Assembly (NCBI GenBank): GCA_025093555.1
Contig: JAIWNF010000009.1
Coordinates: 62,001 to 126,000, forward strand
Length of the DNA stretch: 64,000 nt
Direction of reading: 5' to 3'
From: Circinella umbellata
Taxonomy: Eukaryota > Mucoromycota > Mucoromycetes > Mucorales > Lichtheimiaceae
A program made the position numbers and the translations under genes. Every line of letters starts with the position of its first letter. Position 1 is the stretch's first letter. The notes below the pieces were generated by a model. It worked only from the letters and a program-made list of their open reading frames with translations. It had not been told where the DNA came from and made no database searches. This document shows, piece after piece, positions 35,652 to 48,428 of this stretch.

Positions 35652-36393
35652 CGTCAATTTTATTTTCTTTTATTTATTTATCTTGGTCTACTTGAGATGG
35701 TTTATGAAAAGTTGTCGTAGTAGGAGTGGGGTATGTTATTAAGTGTGATATGCTAGTAAATGGTTTGACCCTATGCTTTTTGAATATAATAAACGATAAC
35801 AGAAGGGAAAGAAAAAACAACCGCAAACAAGGCTCACTAATGAAATTTCACACGGAGATCATCAGAAATAAATTGATTAGGGCTGTAGATAGCTTATTCC
35901 CACTGATAGATCCTGTTGGTATACTGGCATTAATGCAACCCACATGATATTATGATGGATGAATTGTTATAGACAACATTATTTGATCATATTTTCTATT
36001 AGATATATGAAATAATGCAAAGTTTAATTTGTTACGTAACAATGGGATAGCAGTACTGATATTAATTCATCTTGTCCAAATGTACATTATGCCCAATTTT
36101 TCAATTGGTTACTGTATACCTACAAATAGCTGCAGAACAAACTTACAGTAGCAACCATTAAGAATGTTTCAGTCAAATGTATAAAGAATCAGTATTCTCT
36201 GTAGCTTATTTTTGCGCTTTGATTTTTTCATGTGACATCACAAAGCTATTTCTTTGTAAAAAGAACCATAAATAGAACAACATGAATGTTTCTTGTCTCA
36301 CGTTTACGCGTTTAAAAACGCGTGTGTTACCTAAAAATTGATTTTTTTTTTTCGCTATTTGTCCTACAAACCCGCGTTTCAAATGCAATTAAT
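35652..36393. other. Divergent spacer between the Zn2Cys6 gene and the CENP-M-like gene
   Basis: The promoter region for both genes. No open frame here resembles a protein. ACGCGTTTAAAAACGCGT at 36306-36323 is an 18-base perfect palindrome ~70 bases before ATG 36394. It contains ACGCGT, which matches the MluI cell-cycle box (MCB) sequence bound by MBF in yeast. Confidence 0.5.
36306..36323. promoter_or_regulatory. Palindrome with two ACGCGT (MCB-like) boxes
   Basis: ACGCGT-TTAAAA-ACGCGT lies ~70 bases upstream of the CENP-M-like start codon. ACGCGT is the MluI cell-cycle box recognised by MBF (Mbp1/Swi6) at G1/S genes in yeasts. Its position before a putative kinetochore gene fits cell-cycle regulation, but binding in this organism is inferred. 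Confidence 0.5.
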
Positions 36394-36875
36394 ATGATTC
36401 TTCGACCACAGTATACACAACGTCCAATTGAAGTTTTGGTAATCAATCATTTCTTTTTTTTACACATTGCAACATCTATTTTCTTGGAATATTAATAGAA
36501 TCCATAAAGCTTGTAGGACCAGCTAATAGTGGTAAACGAACAATAGCAGATCAACTTATTTCATGTCGTGACACTTTTATATCCATGTAAATAAACTATA
36601 TATACATTATGCTTCAATGAACAACTATATATTTATTACTGAATGTTATACATATCTTATGCAGTTCTACCAATGAAGAATTACCAAAAAATGCTTTTGA
36701 AGTTCTAGGTCATGTTGATTTTATTTTTTTTGTTCTCGACATGACCAATAAAGAAAGTCTGGTGGTTTTCGAAAAAGCCTTAGAACACACTGCACCTGAA
36801 TATTTAGTAAATCGTTGTGCTGTTCTAATCACCAAAAGTAAGTTGCATTTTTCTCAAAAGCTATTTATTTTTAGC

Positions 36876-36913
<38 letters not shown>

Positions 36914-37444
36914 TACATCCTTTTCTTTTTAAGTTGATAGATTACAAAAGTCGCTGATTGTTGAAAGTAGAGTACAATTTATTATTGATCGTTATACCCC
37001 TGATATGCAGTTGTTCCGGTGTAATCTAACCGTAAGTAACTTCGTTTTATGGTTGAATCTGTAAAAAAAAACAATAATAACGGATATATTTATTGTTAGG
37101 ATAATCAAGAACGACGAAAGTTATGTGACCAAATGACTCGACTTGTTCGCATCAATCAATTACAACAAAAAGATATCACAATGTCCTTAATTAAATCAGT
37201 TGTTTATTATAATCATTTTCCATATTCATTTCGTCAACCCGAAGATTCTGAACAGACACCCACGTATCAAACAGATAATAGTGAGATACTATCTCCAACG
37301 CTAGGTCAAGATAACGATAACAACAGTGATAATGATGATTTCAATGAGGGTGGTCATGTCAATGAAGACGACCTCAAAGAAGTTGAACAAATCAGCGAGA
37401 ACAAAATTCAAGGAGATGAACATGTTACTGAAGATGATGACTAA
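36394..37444 (+). CDS. CENP-M-like small GTPase-fold protein (kinetochore CCAN)
   Basis: There are five exons: 36394-36438, 36510-36586, 36665-36837, 36934-37031 and 37100-37444, giving 245 aa. Human CENP-M is a pseudo-GTPase that holds the CENP-H/I/K part of the inner kinetochore. Here the order of segments matches that family: MILRPQYTQRPIEVLLVG at the start, IADQLIS, VDFIFFVLDMTNKESL, NRCAVLITKID, then YTPDMQLFRCNL and MTRLVRINQL. Unlike the vertebrate protein, nucleotide-binding traces remain: GPANSGKRT resembles a P-loop (Arg where Ser/Thr is expected) and TKID resembles the guanine motif NKxD. An acidic Asp/Glu/Asn tail (~residues 175-245) is extra. Intron 3 contains an (AAT)n run. A diverged Ras-like GTPase is the alternative. 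Confidence 0.7.
36877..36913. repeat. (AAT)n microsatellite in intron 3 of the CENP-M-like gene
   Basis: About twelve tandem TAA triplets, entirely intronic. Confidence 0.9.
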
Positions 37445-37863
37445 CAAGAAAATCATGATAATAATAATAAAGATGTCAATATGGATGAAAAGTTATTTAT
37501 TGAAAATAATATTTCATGAAAAAACATGATGTTTAAAATAAACTAATATATATATAAATATTAAAGACCAATTAAGAAATCAAGGAATATTAAGCATGTT
37601 TTTGTGTGTATGTGTGAAAGTGTAGAAATTAAAAAAAAAATAGAGAGAGATAAAATACAAAAAGAAATTGCAAAAAAAAAGGAAAGGAAAGGGTTATATT
37701 TATATGTAAAAATTGTGTACTTGTTTATACCTACGTTATTATTGTAATAAAAGAGAATATATGGGTGGGGTAGATGGATGGATGTGTGTGAATCTTTTAT
37801 TTTATATCGGTATCATCATTTATAAAATGCAAAAGAAAAAAAAATATAATTAATAGATAGAGT
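37445..37863. other. Convergent 3' spacer
   Basis: The 3' UTRs of the CENP-M-like gene and the RasGEF gene. A-rich with GAGA-like runs; nothing else is seen. Confidence 0.5.
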
Positions 37864-37965
37864 TTACAAGAATCCAGATTCTTGTAAAAGTCGTGTAATT
37901 TTCTCGTCTTCACGCTCTCTATAATAAATTTTAGTGATAATGATAACGATTAGTACACCTGTATA

Positions 37966-38000
<35 letters not shown>

Positions 38001-41000
38001 CTATACAATAAATAGGCTTACCTAGGTTCCAATTTCAAACTTTCATTATATAACTGCTCCTCGTCCCGCGTGCTTTGCAGATTAGCTTGAATAAATGACT
38101 GAAGTTCCTCAACAGGTTTCAGGCGGTATAATGATGATTGGTATTGCTGAATCTCGCGAATAACCTCGGCAGTTTTGGCACGTTTAGCAAAATTAATCAA
38201 TTCTTTGGATTTTTTTAAATAGTTGGGATTACCATCTTCTATAAAAGTAAGATCTTGCAAGTAGATACCCAAAAACGGTATACATGGAGGATTAATCGAA
38301 TGAATGATGGCTCGATATTCGGTAAAGTTACGATTCGCTCCCATCAATTTACGAATTTGTGATAATATCTGGTTGGTTCGTGCACCCACCATTTCCCATG
38401 TTCGTTTTAAACGACCCACAGAACTATTATCAAAGGCCGATAACACAGCCATACATGTATTAAAGTTGTTCAATAATCGGCATTTCTACAATTGACAAAA
38501 AGAAAATAACAGCAATATGAGCACTTTCTTCTTATCATACATACACCTACATACACAGATTGTAAAATGTGAAAATGACTAACCTCAGCTACTTGAACCC
38601 AATATTTAATAACATTACTGCGTTTTTTGATATCACTTTGACTCAAAATAGCATCAGAAACCCATGATGTCACTTCATTACAATATTCAATGGAGGCACG
38701 AATGTTGACTGCCACATTACCCGCTTCATCGTTTGAATCCTTTGACCAAGCTTTATCCAAACATTCGACAGGACGAATCGAACTATATAGATTAAAATCC
38801 ATAATCGTCAATTGACGTGCCATCTCCAGCGTATCAATATCCATCAACTTGAATTTTTTACGATTGCGTGGCATAATAGGCTCAGGTGGATCTGGTAACG
38901 TTAACACCATTTTCTTCAACCCCCCTTGACTTTCATCTTCCTTACGCATCTTGATCAATCGTTCTAGTTGGTCAGCAGAAAAGCTTAATGTGGATCGGAT
39001 ACTTGTGTTGGTAAATTCTTGTAATCGATCCAGAATAATATAATCATCCTCGTTATAATACAGTTCCAGCCAGTTTTTGAGGACATTAAAAACACGTAAA
39101 CGGACCAACTTGAGCTTCTTTTGTGTCCAGGTTTCAGTTTCTTCTTCTGTCATACCCTCTGGGGGTTTTAAATTATAACGTGCTTCCAATAAATCCAAAA
39201 GTTCAATAGATGTACAAAATGATCGATAGGTCAACAAGAATGTGTTGATAAAATTCATATCGAGATAATCATGCAGCGTTAATCGCTCGACTAATCCACG
39301 TAACGTTCCTCCTTTAACATAGCCTTCCATGTTGAACACGATTTCGTTAGCATCATAGTCATATTCTAAGAACCATGGCCGTTCGTTGACAGCTGGTTTG
39401 GCAGCAGCCGCAACAGCAGCTGGTGCATCGTCACCGAAGAATTTTTTAAGTTTACTATTCGTGTTCTTGGTTGGTGAGCTTGGTGTATTTCCACCACTAC
39501 TAACGGTCGACGAATGCTGTGGTAAGCTACTATCACCTCCAGGTGTGGTATTTGTGGAGGAATCAGCTTGTAAAGTTGCTGTAGCTGATTCAGTTAAGGT
39601 TGCGGGTGTAGTTGTTGATAATTTTCTTGTTTGTTGTTGTTTATGTTGCTCATCATCTGATAGCAGTTCAGAAGGCACAGTGCCTTCATGTGTTCCGTTA
39701 TCATCAGTACTAAATCCTCCTTCGACCGCATCATTTTCATCCTCATCTTCTTCGTTAATGGCGGTTTCCATCAATGCTGTTGGATTGGGTGTTGAATTTC
39801 CTCCTATCGCTTTGACTGGTACAGGTTCTTTAGTAGGTGGCATATTCATTTGTCGCTCATGCACCAGTTTACCAACGCATGCACAGATATTTTGGATAGA
39901 TAAACTGACACCAGCAGCAGCACGTTCCACGTCACGCACCATATTTTTGAGAGGCACAGTTTCATCCGTCATACATTGCATCCAGCAAAATAATAAACCC
40001 AATCCATCTGATAATTGTTGTCGATCGGCTTTAAGTTCCAACATTATAGGAGATGTATCCACACCATTAAAGTCAATATCCTCAACGATACCGATGAATT
40101 GACCAGTTTGGTTGGCCAAATTACGGAATTGGGTAAACATCACTGCAGCCAGTGAAAATCTTGAACTATCTTGTCCATCATCACGACGAATACTTGAAAG
40201 CATCGCATCAATGGATTCTTGCATACTTGTTCCATACGCTTCCAAATTATCTGCCAAGTCGCCTTGCAGTGCATATTTCGCTCTCTGCTGCTGCTTATTC
40301 AATTCGCCGGATTTCTCTTCACCACCAGCATTATTCCTATCTTGATTATTTCTATCAAATGTATTATTCTCTTCTCCCGTGGTGATTAAATTTGGGTCCA
40401 TATGCTGGACAATGACCGGGATATCTTGACATGTTTGAACAAAATTTCGAACGGCTAATAATAGTTCACTTGAATCTGAAAGCATTTTTCCAATGTTATC
40501 TTCGGAACTATCCGCACTTAATTGAGAAGATAAGACGAGTTTGGACATAGATGCCATCATGGCGCGATGATGGGCTCGAAGTACCGAATTGGTCTTAATA
40601 TAAACAGATTCCTTATCAATGGTACCGGATGTTACTAACATCATCCGAATGGCATTCACAATAGCTGCTGCATAAGGCAGAAACATGTTTTTTTGTGCAT
40701 TTTTGGCTGCCGCATTAAGGTTATGAATAGATAATGCAATATGAGCTGATAATTTGTTCCAAGTCAATGGTTCATTACTATCTACAATTGATGTACGACG
40801 AACAGAGGCTTGGCGAGATGGTGAACGTGGTAATGGTTTTGGTGGTGGTGGTGGTTGAGATGGTGTCGAAGTGGATTTAAATGGAAAATCGTCAGGTAAA
40901 GGTGGTCGCCAAGATGGATCATCTATTTCTTGTGCTGTAGTTACTTTTTCTTTCTATTATTTTTTTTATAATAATACCATTTTTTCTTAGTACAACACTC

Positions 41001-42481
41001 ATATATGTATATAAAAAGAAAAACATCTATTTTGCCCTGTTCTTTTCTCTAAAACAAAAAAAAATTACCAATGCATTGATAGTCTCAATATCGGTTATAT
41101 TTAATGTAGCTTCTTGAGTCACAGTATTCAAATAATACTCTCGTCCTTGTTGGTTAATTTTTTTTATCCAGGGATACGGGAGTTGTGTAACCTATCACAC
41201 AGAAATAAATATAAAAATACACACATAGCCAAAAAAAGGTATGTGCGCCCGCTCAAATTAATTAAAATCAACTGATCTACAACAAAAAGAGACAATTCTG
41301 GTTATGTATCGATTGTCTGTGTGGAGCAAGCAGAAACAATGTATATCGATACAAGGGATAAAAACGAGAAAGGGGCTTAATCAAAAAGTACCTTTTCTGA
41401 GTTTGACATGTTATCTAAACTATCAACTGTTGCTGTTGGTGGCTGTGGTGGTAAAGGTGTATCATCCCAAGGTAATCGACTATCCACTGATTTAAAATCA
41501 TAATCGTCTTCTTCAACGGATCCATTAGCATAAGAAAGTTCGTCCTCAAATTCTGATTCCGATGCGTCATCTGGATGACTTGATCGCATTTCACCTGTGG
41601 TATTGTTATAATAATAACAATCCGTTCCATCTTCAGTGAGCTGTAAAGTCCAATTGGGAGGTAAAGAACGTAGCTTTTTGTTATTATCTTTGGTTAATGA
41701 ATTAGCTGAATCTTTACGTGAATGTCGATTAAATGATGTCGTCGTCGATGTCGCTGTTGTCGTCGGTTGATATTGGGGATAATCCATGATATCGATGTTA
41801 TTGGTATAAGGTAATGAAAGACGATATTCGCTGTTCTTTCGTAATGGAACACCATTTCGGGTACGTGGAGTAACAATATCAGATTCCTCGGATGCTGTCG
41901 ACATATAACGTCCCTGGGGAGATCTCTATTTATGTAAATAGCATTATTTATTTAAATATGATTATATTTCTCTTCCAATTTTTTTTACATATATTTTTGT
42001 TGAGTGTGTGAAAAGCTCAAAAAGGGAAACAAAAGTTATAATGATCCAAGCAGTAGAAGAAAAAAAGAGTTCAATAACAGTAGAAGAGTCAAAACAGATA
42101 ACAATGAAAGTATATTATTATTATATTTACCTCCTCGCGAAAAATGTCATCTGTTCTGCTAACAGCAGAATTATCTTCGTATTCATAATCTTCGACTATT
42201 TGAACATAGTTACTAGGGAACCAGCCTCGAATTCCGTTACACCTATTTTTATAAGATATTTTTCTCGAATTATTACCATGGCAACAAAATATATAAAAAA
42301 AAACGCGTTAACATTTTTTTTCTGTGAGGTTATTATTTATTTACCAGCCATCCCACCATCCAGAATCCAACTTTGTGAGTACTTCAATGTAGTCGCCTTG
42401 TTCAAAACTCAGTGACGAAGGGTCATTGGAATTGAATGGGTATCGAGCTTGGACTCTACACAAGATGGGCACCTTGGACAT
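37864..42481 (-). CDS. Ras guanine-nucleotide exchange factor (CDC25-like) with SH3 and WW domains
   Basis: There are seven exons on the minus strand: 42481-42345, 42242-42131, 41925-41392, 41191-41069, 40953-38584, 38485-38022 and 37918-37864, giving 1264 aa. It catalyses GDP release from Ras. Order: an SH3 domain at residues ~4-62 (ARYPFNSND, SGWWDGWCNGIRGWFPSNYV); a WW domain (LPPNWTLQLTEDGTDCYYYN); a second WW-like unit (LPYPWIKKINQQGREYYLN) that lacks the second Trp; a Pro-rich stretch (PSQPPPPPPKPLPRSPS); a long helical middle; RasGEF-N (KGGTLRGLVERLTLHDYLD); and the catalytic domain (MARQLTIMDFNLYSSIRPVECLD, KCRLLNNFNTCMAV). It ends EREDEKITRLLQESGFL. Yeast Cdc25 has SH3 and RasGEF but no WW, so the layout resembles filamentous/basal fungal RasGEFs. 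Confidence 0.93.
37967..38000. repeat. Compound (AT)n(GT)n microsatellite in an intron
   Basis: It lies in the last intron of the RasGEF gene and has the same architecture as the repeat at 20047-20094. Confidence 0.9.
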
Positions 42482-45400
42482 TGAGGTACTTTTTTATATA
42501 TTCCAAGCTGAAACTTCGTTTTGGTTGTGTAATTAATTATTTTTCGGTGCTTTTTTCTTTTGTTCTCTTTTGTTGGTATGCGTAGTGTAATATTTATAGA
42601 TTAAAAGAGACTCATGTATAAAAAAACGAAATGAGGTTCTTTTTTATTTCTTCTCCAGGTATTGTGTATAGGAAGAAGAAGAAAAACCCTTTTGTCTTAT
42701 GAGTGTGTGAAAAGTAAAAAAAAGGCGGAGTCCACACTTATTGTTTCGAAAAGAAAAAAAAAAGAGGGAGCAATTATTACCATTTAATTATTATTTGAGG
42801 ATTAAACAAGAAGGTATTCAAGAAAACAAGGTTGTGCAAAGTTTAGCGGGTCATAGCGGACTAAAGCTATTATACATCGTGTAACATATGTGAGAATAGC
42901 TCCGCTGAAAAATGACATTAAAAGGTTTGCATCACACGCTACCATTCTAAAAGTTCTCGTTCATAGAGCAGCCCTGCGCATTCTTTACCACGTTTTGGTC
43001 TTCCACGCATGGCATTTGATATTTTGATTCTAACACAAGATCGTTTTTCCTTCCTCTTCTTTTAAAAAGTGATGAGAAAAAAGAATGTATATATATGACC
43101 GTCTGTCATATACTAAACCCCTTTTACAAACAACGTTCTGATTAATATTTTTTTGTTTACCTTTTTAAATTTACTTCTCCTTTACTCATTTGATAGAGTT
43201 TATTGAATTATGTATTTCGGGGTTAAGAAGAAGTTATAAGACTATCCATGTATCACTGCATACAGGTTTATAATCTCCACTTTTATTATTATTTAATAGG
43301 TGCTCTATCCAATATTTTCTGATATAATTATTATTAGTCTCAGAGTGTAAACCTACTGTGTTTTCGGTAGTACCAAAAAGAATAAACGCAATTTTTTAGT
43401 ACTTCACATCTACTTCCTATCATTTTACCTATTATTAAACTTGTTCTTTTATTGTTGCTCTTTTTTCGTTATTTCTGTCTTACTTATTAATATATCTTAT
43501 TTGAGTATATATCAAAGGACTGATCGGGATAAAATAATATTTATAAGCTTGAGTTCCTTCATCCTGTACTGATTTTTTTAATTGTAATTTCTTATACTTT
43601 TTTTTTCGGGCTATGGAAGGCTGTAATTTTTAGCCCCTTTGTTAAGAGTGATATTTTATATGAACATGGGAAGTGCATAAATATTAAATATTATATTATG
43701 AAGCAGTAGTTGTAAGTCCATCCTGGCAAAACATTAGGCGCACAGATAATTGAAGGAACCATGTTACGTTACACTAAGCCTTCTTTTTAATCAGCTTTAC
43801 ACTTTCCATTTAAATGCGAACCTTATAACAAAGTTGTGTGCTGTACATAACTACAAAGACCTAACATATGAAATACTTATTACTAACAACAATAGTGATA
43901 ATAGTAAGGATAGAAGACTATTATAATAGACACCGACGAAATATTTTATCAACTGGTAGTCCGCACTACGTACTTGTTTGAAAAAGTAAACAATATTGCT
44001 GTTTTTGATTATTATCGTTGAACATCACAATTTCCATATGCTGGTCCCGTCGATTTAATAGTTTGGGAGTTGTTTGAAACGCAGTTACAAGGCAAATTGC
44101 TTATTTCTGTAGAACTTATGCGTTCACATGATACTTTTATAAAATTTTACGTTCGTAAAAATACATTCAAAAACATTATTGCTAGTGTACCACTATTTAT
44201 TGCCTGCTTTTCTTATTTACTTCAATCTGCATGTTTCAATAAAGCCTGAAGTATTATGGTAGCTAGACACAATTAGCGTATTTATATAGCATAAAACAAT
44301 TGACATTTAGCCTCAAAAGCAAAGCATGAAGCTATAAACAAAGGAATTATTATCTTTTTCATACAAGTCCCAGTAGTGAGAGTAAAAATACTGTTCAAGA
44401 CGAATTTAGATACGTAATATAAATATGTTACATATCGCTGTAAATAGTTTTGTAACTATTATGCTTATTTTTTAAACGTGTGACAAATCAACGTCATGAA
44501 ATCACAGTAGAATTGTTCTTACAACATTTCTGACAGAATACGTATTAGGATATTTAGCGCTTTACGTAATATATTTATGTATGTAGACCGCTGTGTGTAT
44601 ACTACTCATATCCGTGCAATAATATCATTAAGGTAGCGTTTATAATTGAAGAAATTGGCAAATAGATGGATATTCCCTGTTGCTGTGGTAGTTAAGCACA
44701 TAAGAAACATAGGTTTCTTCTACTTTATTGATAGTATCTTTTTATTATTTTATCAATATGGCGAACACTGACTCGAGTTATAAAGCCATATTATGCTTAC
44801 ATCGCTTAGCACTTATTTGCACCATTGATACATAAAAGGTATTAGCAGATGTATCAAAGCAACGTGACAATAGAAAAATTACTTCGCTTTCCGTATTTTA
44901 CATGCGGATATAGCATGATATCGGGATTATCCAGTCAGCTGACTATCTTTACTCTCAAAATGATTATTAAAACCAATTTACATATTCTCACGTCAGGTAA
45001 CGTAGACTGTGAAAAAAAATGATGGCGTATTTTAGTATTTAATTTTCTGTTATATTGAATGATTTCGACAGCGAGCGGACTCACCAAGAGCATAAGAAAA
45101 AGAATGAACTTAAGTACATTGGATTTGACTTATTTATGTATTTATGAGAGCAATTACATAGAATACTGAAAAATAATGACTCTTTTTTTTGGAGATGTGA
45201 ATATGTTAAAAAGTAGGAACTTTAAGGGGAGTATTGCTTATTCTAGCATAAAAATAATTGGGATATTGCTCTATCTATTACTGTATATTATATTGAAACA
45301 GCAGAAACCAAAAGAACACAGAAAAGACCTTTTATATATGTACTACAGTCAGTATATATTTTCCCATTTAGGCTTACTTTTTGGGACAAGACTTGAAAAA

Positions 45401-46148
45401 GCGGGGATATGAAAAAAACAGAGTCTTCTGACTTTGGAAAAGATGTTAATCACATAGGAATATCAATAGGATTCAAAATAGAGTATTGGTGGAAAAACGA
45501 GCAACTCCTTAGTTTGCAATTTATTTAGGCTGGGATGCCATGATTCCGTCTTTTCCAAAATGAAACCTGAAAACAAGAAAAAAAAATTGAGCACAAAGGG
45601 TCCAACCTGGGAAGACAACTGAAAAACCTAGGCATATGAAAAATCCGACTTGCAAAATAATGGAGAAATTTTCTGTGATTGGCTAGTGATAATTATATTC
45701 GAGAATATTTCAATAACTAGTACGTAATGATTAATGAAAATATTTTAAGCATATTAACAAGGCATATCGATCTCAAAGACAAATTATTGATCTTTTGATC
45801 GTTTTTGGTGGGTGCGTAAAGGAAAAAGGACGTTGAAAATAGGTGAGTATGAAGATAATTATATTAACAGACTCGTTGAGGCATAGCAAATCTCTGTGAT
45901 CAGACTTCTTATAGCATGATCATATTGGTTATTTCAAAACCAGTCAAAAACGTATATGTATGATCCGAATAAAGCATAATACTTGGAGATGGCAACAAAG
46001 AGAATGGTAAAGAATATGAATATTCAAATAGCTCCAGAGTGTATTCTTTACACCTCCGAACTAGCCGAATATATTATAGTTTAGTAATAGATATAAAGAA
46101 AAAAAACAGCATTAATGCACTTGTATCTTGTTGTAGCAAAGTAATCAT
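42482..46148. other. 3.7-kb gene-poor region
   Basis: The first ~300 bases are the RasGEF promoter (TATAAA-like and GA-rich sequence). The rest is AT-rich, crowded with stops in all frames, with TACGTA near 43969, 44409, 44541, 44565 and 45721. A short open frame at 45176-45412 has no recognisable content. I see no tRNA-like B box. Confidence 0.5.
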
Positions 46149-46571
46149 GGGAATCGCTACGGACACCACATGTTTTAGCCTTACGGACGCCCCACAAATA
46201 AAAAGTTATCAAAGAGGTTCTTATACAATATAAGCGATAGTAGCAGCGTCATCTCTGCACCAATAGCGCTTATTTTACCGTTTGTATTTAAGATAACAGT
46301 AAAGGTATACATTATTCCTTGTTTGTCTCGTCTTTATATGGACTGCAGCTCTCAGTCGTGTACATAACGATATAGGGGAAAAGTTAAGAACTATTGAATG
46401 CTATTCATAAAAGTTGAACTGCTAATATAACTTTCATAAACATTTTTAAGTTATACGTATAATGGTAATACTTGTATAGAAAGTGTATACATGGCTGCAT
46501 ACAACGTAGTTTTATCAGATTGTTGTGTGTCTTTGAAAAAAATACAAAACTAGGTGCCTGTAGCAATTCCC
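46149..46571 (-). mobile_element. MITE-like element, copy 2 (423 bp)
   Basis: The left end is GGGAATCGCTACGGACACC with inner CCTTACGGACGCCCCAC (to 46193). The right end is AGGTGCCTGTAGCAATTCCC. The whole element aligns in reverse orientation with 22625-23090, e.g. TTCATAAACATTTTTAAGTT and AGTTGAACTGCTAATAT here. The inner repeat at its right end is lost. No ORF. It ends ~310 bases upstream of the F-box gene start. Confidence 0.83.
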
Positions 46572-46879
46572 TATGATCATACATGCCTAATACAATGCTC
46601 ACCCAGCAGGTAAAACAAGTCCTGGAACCGAGTCATACAAGCAGATGCAGTAACTAAAATCCTACCCTTTCTCCTCGCTTTTCCTTGATTAAAAGATGCT
46701 GTTACTGTATTACGTAATAAATAAAGTTGGAAAGAAAAATGAAATGTCTGATATATCAATCCTTGGTGACTTTTCATTATACTCGAAAGAACCCCCAAAT
46801 AGAACGTTTGTCAAGAACTCCGCGTTGTTTGTGTTGTGAGCAGTACATCTCTTCTGTTAATGGTTTTTCGTATAAAACT
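46572..46879. other. Leader region between the MITE and an F-box gene
   Basis: This is probably promoter sequence. The F-box reading frame is open here upstream of ATG 46880, including an in-frame ATG at ~46739, but the extension shows no domain. Confidence 0.4.
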
Positions 46880-48428
46880 ATGACAGCAATTAACAGATTA
46901 ACGGACGATTGTCTTGAACTGATATTATCTAATTGTGGTTCATGTCCAATAATCTTGTGTACATTGTCCCAAGTATGCAAACGATGGCGAACTGTCGTTC
47001 ATCGACCCTCCATGGTGAGACACTCAAAGATATTTATTAAACTTGCTTTTTTATATTTATTATCTTAATAATAATATTCATATGAAACACGCGCATATAC
47101 ACCTATACGCTTTCTTTTTTAATCTTCTGAATCGCGTAATGCTGTTCCACTTTAACGAATGATTTTTTTTTGACCTTTTGGAAACTAATTTTTCCACTAT
47201 TTTTATCCCGATAAAAAAACAGTGGCGACAATTAACTTTGGATAAACCCAGCTTATTTGGAGGAATATATGAAAAAATATTAACAATACCATGGTTACCG
47301 GTCGATTCCGTACGTCATTTAGTTGTGTCCAAGCCAATGGAAACTCAACGGCATTCACATTTATATCCATTGAAGGGGCTATCGGGTTTATTATCTACCA
47401 GTGTTTGTCAACTCACAACACTCCGTTTATGTCTCAGTGAAATTGATTCTCTAATCCATCAATTATTGTTACAAACCTTGGATTCATTGGAGTGTCGTAA
47501 AATCGAAACATGGTGTGCATTAGGACCGTTGGATATGCCTGGATTTATTTTGACAAATTCGCTATTACAACAAGTCACCCTTCAATTTAGCGATGTGTCT
47601 GGATTCACATCCATTTTGGCCAAACCGTTGACGACCAATGACAACAAGATACATAAGATATGTATTGTAAATTTACGCGATACAGATCAAGTAGAATTAA
47701 CGAGGCTTGTCACTGAGATTGAATTGATACAAGATCAAGATGTTTATGACGACAATGACTATGGTAGTGACACTGTTAATCATAATGATTTGGTATCACG
47801 GTGGCAAGCATTTGAGTCAATGCAATTGGATAAATATGGTTGGATATCCCAACTGCCAAATTTACGACACTTTTCATTTGGGTACTGTCATTCGTGGTCA
47901 GCCGCTGTATGGAGAAATGCAGTATTGCCCCGTTGTTCAACATTGGAAACCTTGGAATTGCATGGCTGGATGCGTTTAAACAGTCCTTTACGAAAACAAC
48001 TGTTAGACCATAGCTATCCTCAATTATCGGTTCAAAAACATGCAGAAGATGCCATTAGCTCATGTTTTGCTGAGTTAGGTGACCATTTGCAGACATTAAA
48101 GTTGGTGGACTTCTGGGCGTCTGGCAGTATGAAGTTACCAACTCCTCAATATTTTCGACATATACAACAACAGCAGGAACAGCAACAACAAACATTAACG
48201 ATGTCAGCAACGGCAACGACAGTAGCAATTAGTAGCAATACACATAGAAAAAAGATCATTCTACAATATACCTCAGAGTCGTTCAAAAAAGAAGAATCCT
48301 ATGCAGACCTCATGTTGAATGATATATATGATTTTATCATTTATCATAGAATCCATTATGAAGTATCTGTTCAATTCGACTCCACTTGGGAACCTTACCA
48401 TCAACAATGGCTGGAACAAAGAAATTAA
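46880..48428 (+). CDS. F-box protein
   Basis: Exons are 46880-47014 and 47223-48428, giving 446 aa. The F-box is at the very N-terminus (INRLTDDCLELILSNCGSCP, then CKRWRTVVHRPSM). The intron runs from GTGAGA to AAAAACAG and joins PSM to WRQLTLDKPS. The C-terminal part is LRR-like but weak: LTTLRLCLSEIDSL, LPNLRHFSFGYCHSW, CSTLETLELHGWM, LQTLKLVDFWASG. A Gln-rich insert (~residues 365-375) follows. It is a likely substrate adaptor of an SCF ubiquitin ligase with unknown substrate. A longer product starting upstream (by up to ~50 residues) is possible, but the F-box-proximal ATG is typical. Confidence 0.8.

Noticed and set aside
39386..40102. Long open frame (238 codons) on the + strand
   Set aside because: It lies entirely antisense to the large RasGEF exon, is Ser/Val/Cys-rich without domain content, and reflects codon bias of the real gene.
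45176..45412. 78-codon open frame in the 3.7-kb gene-poor region
   Set aside because: No domain, no extension by splicing, composition like the surrounding noncoding DNA.
42482..46148. Search for tRNA or small RNA genes in the largest spacer
   Set aside because: No GGTTCRANNCC-type B box with a matching A box was visible; nothing to report.
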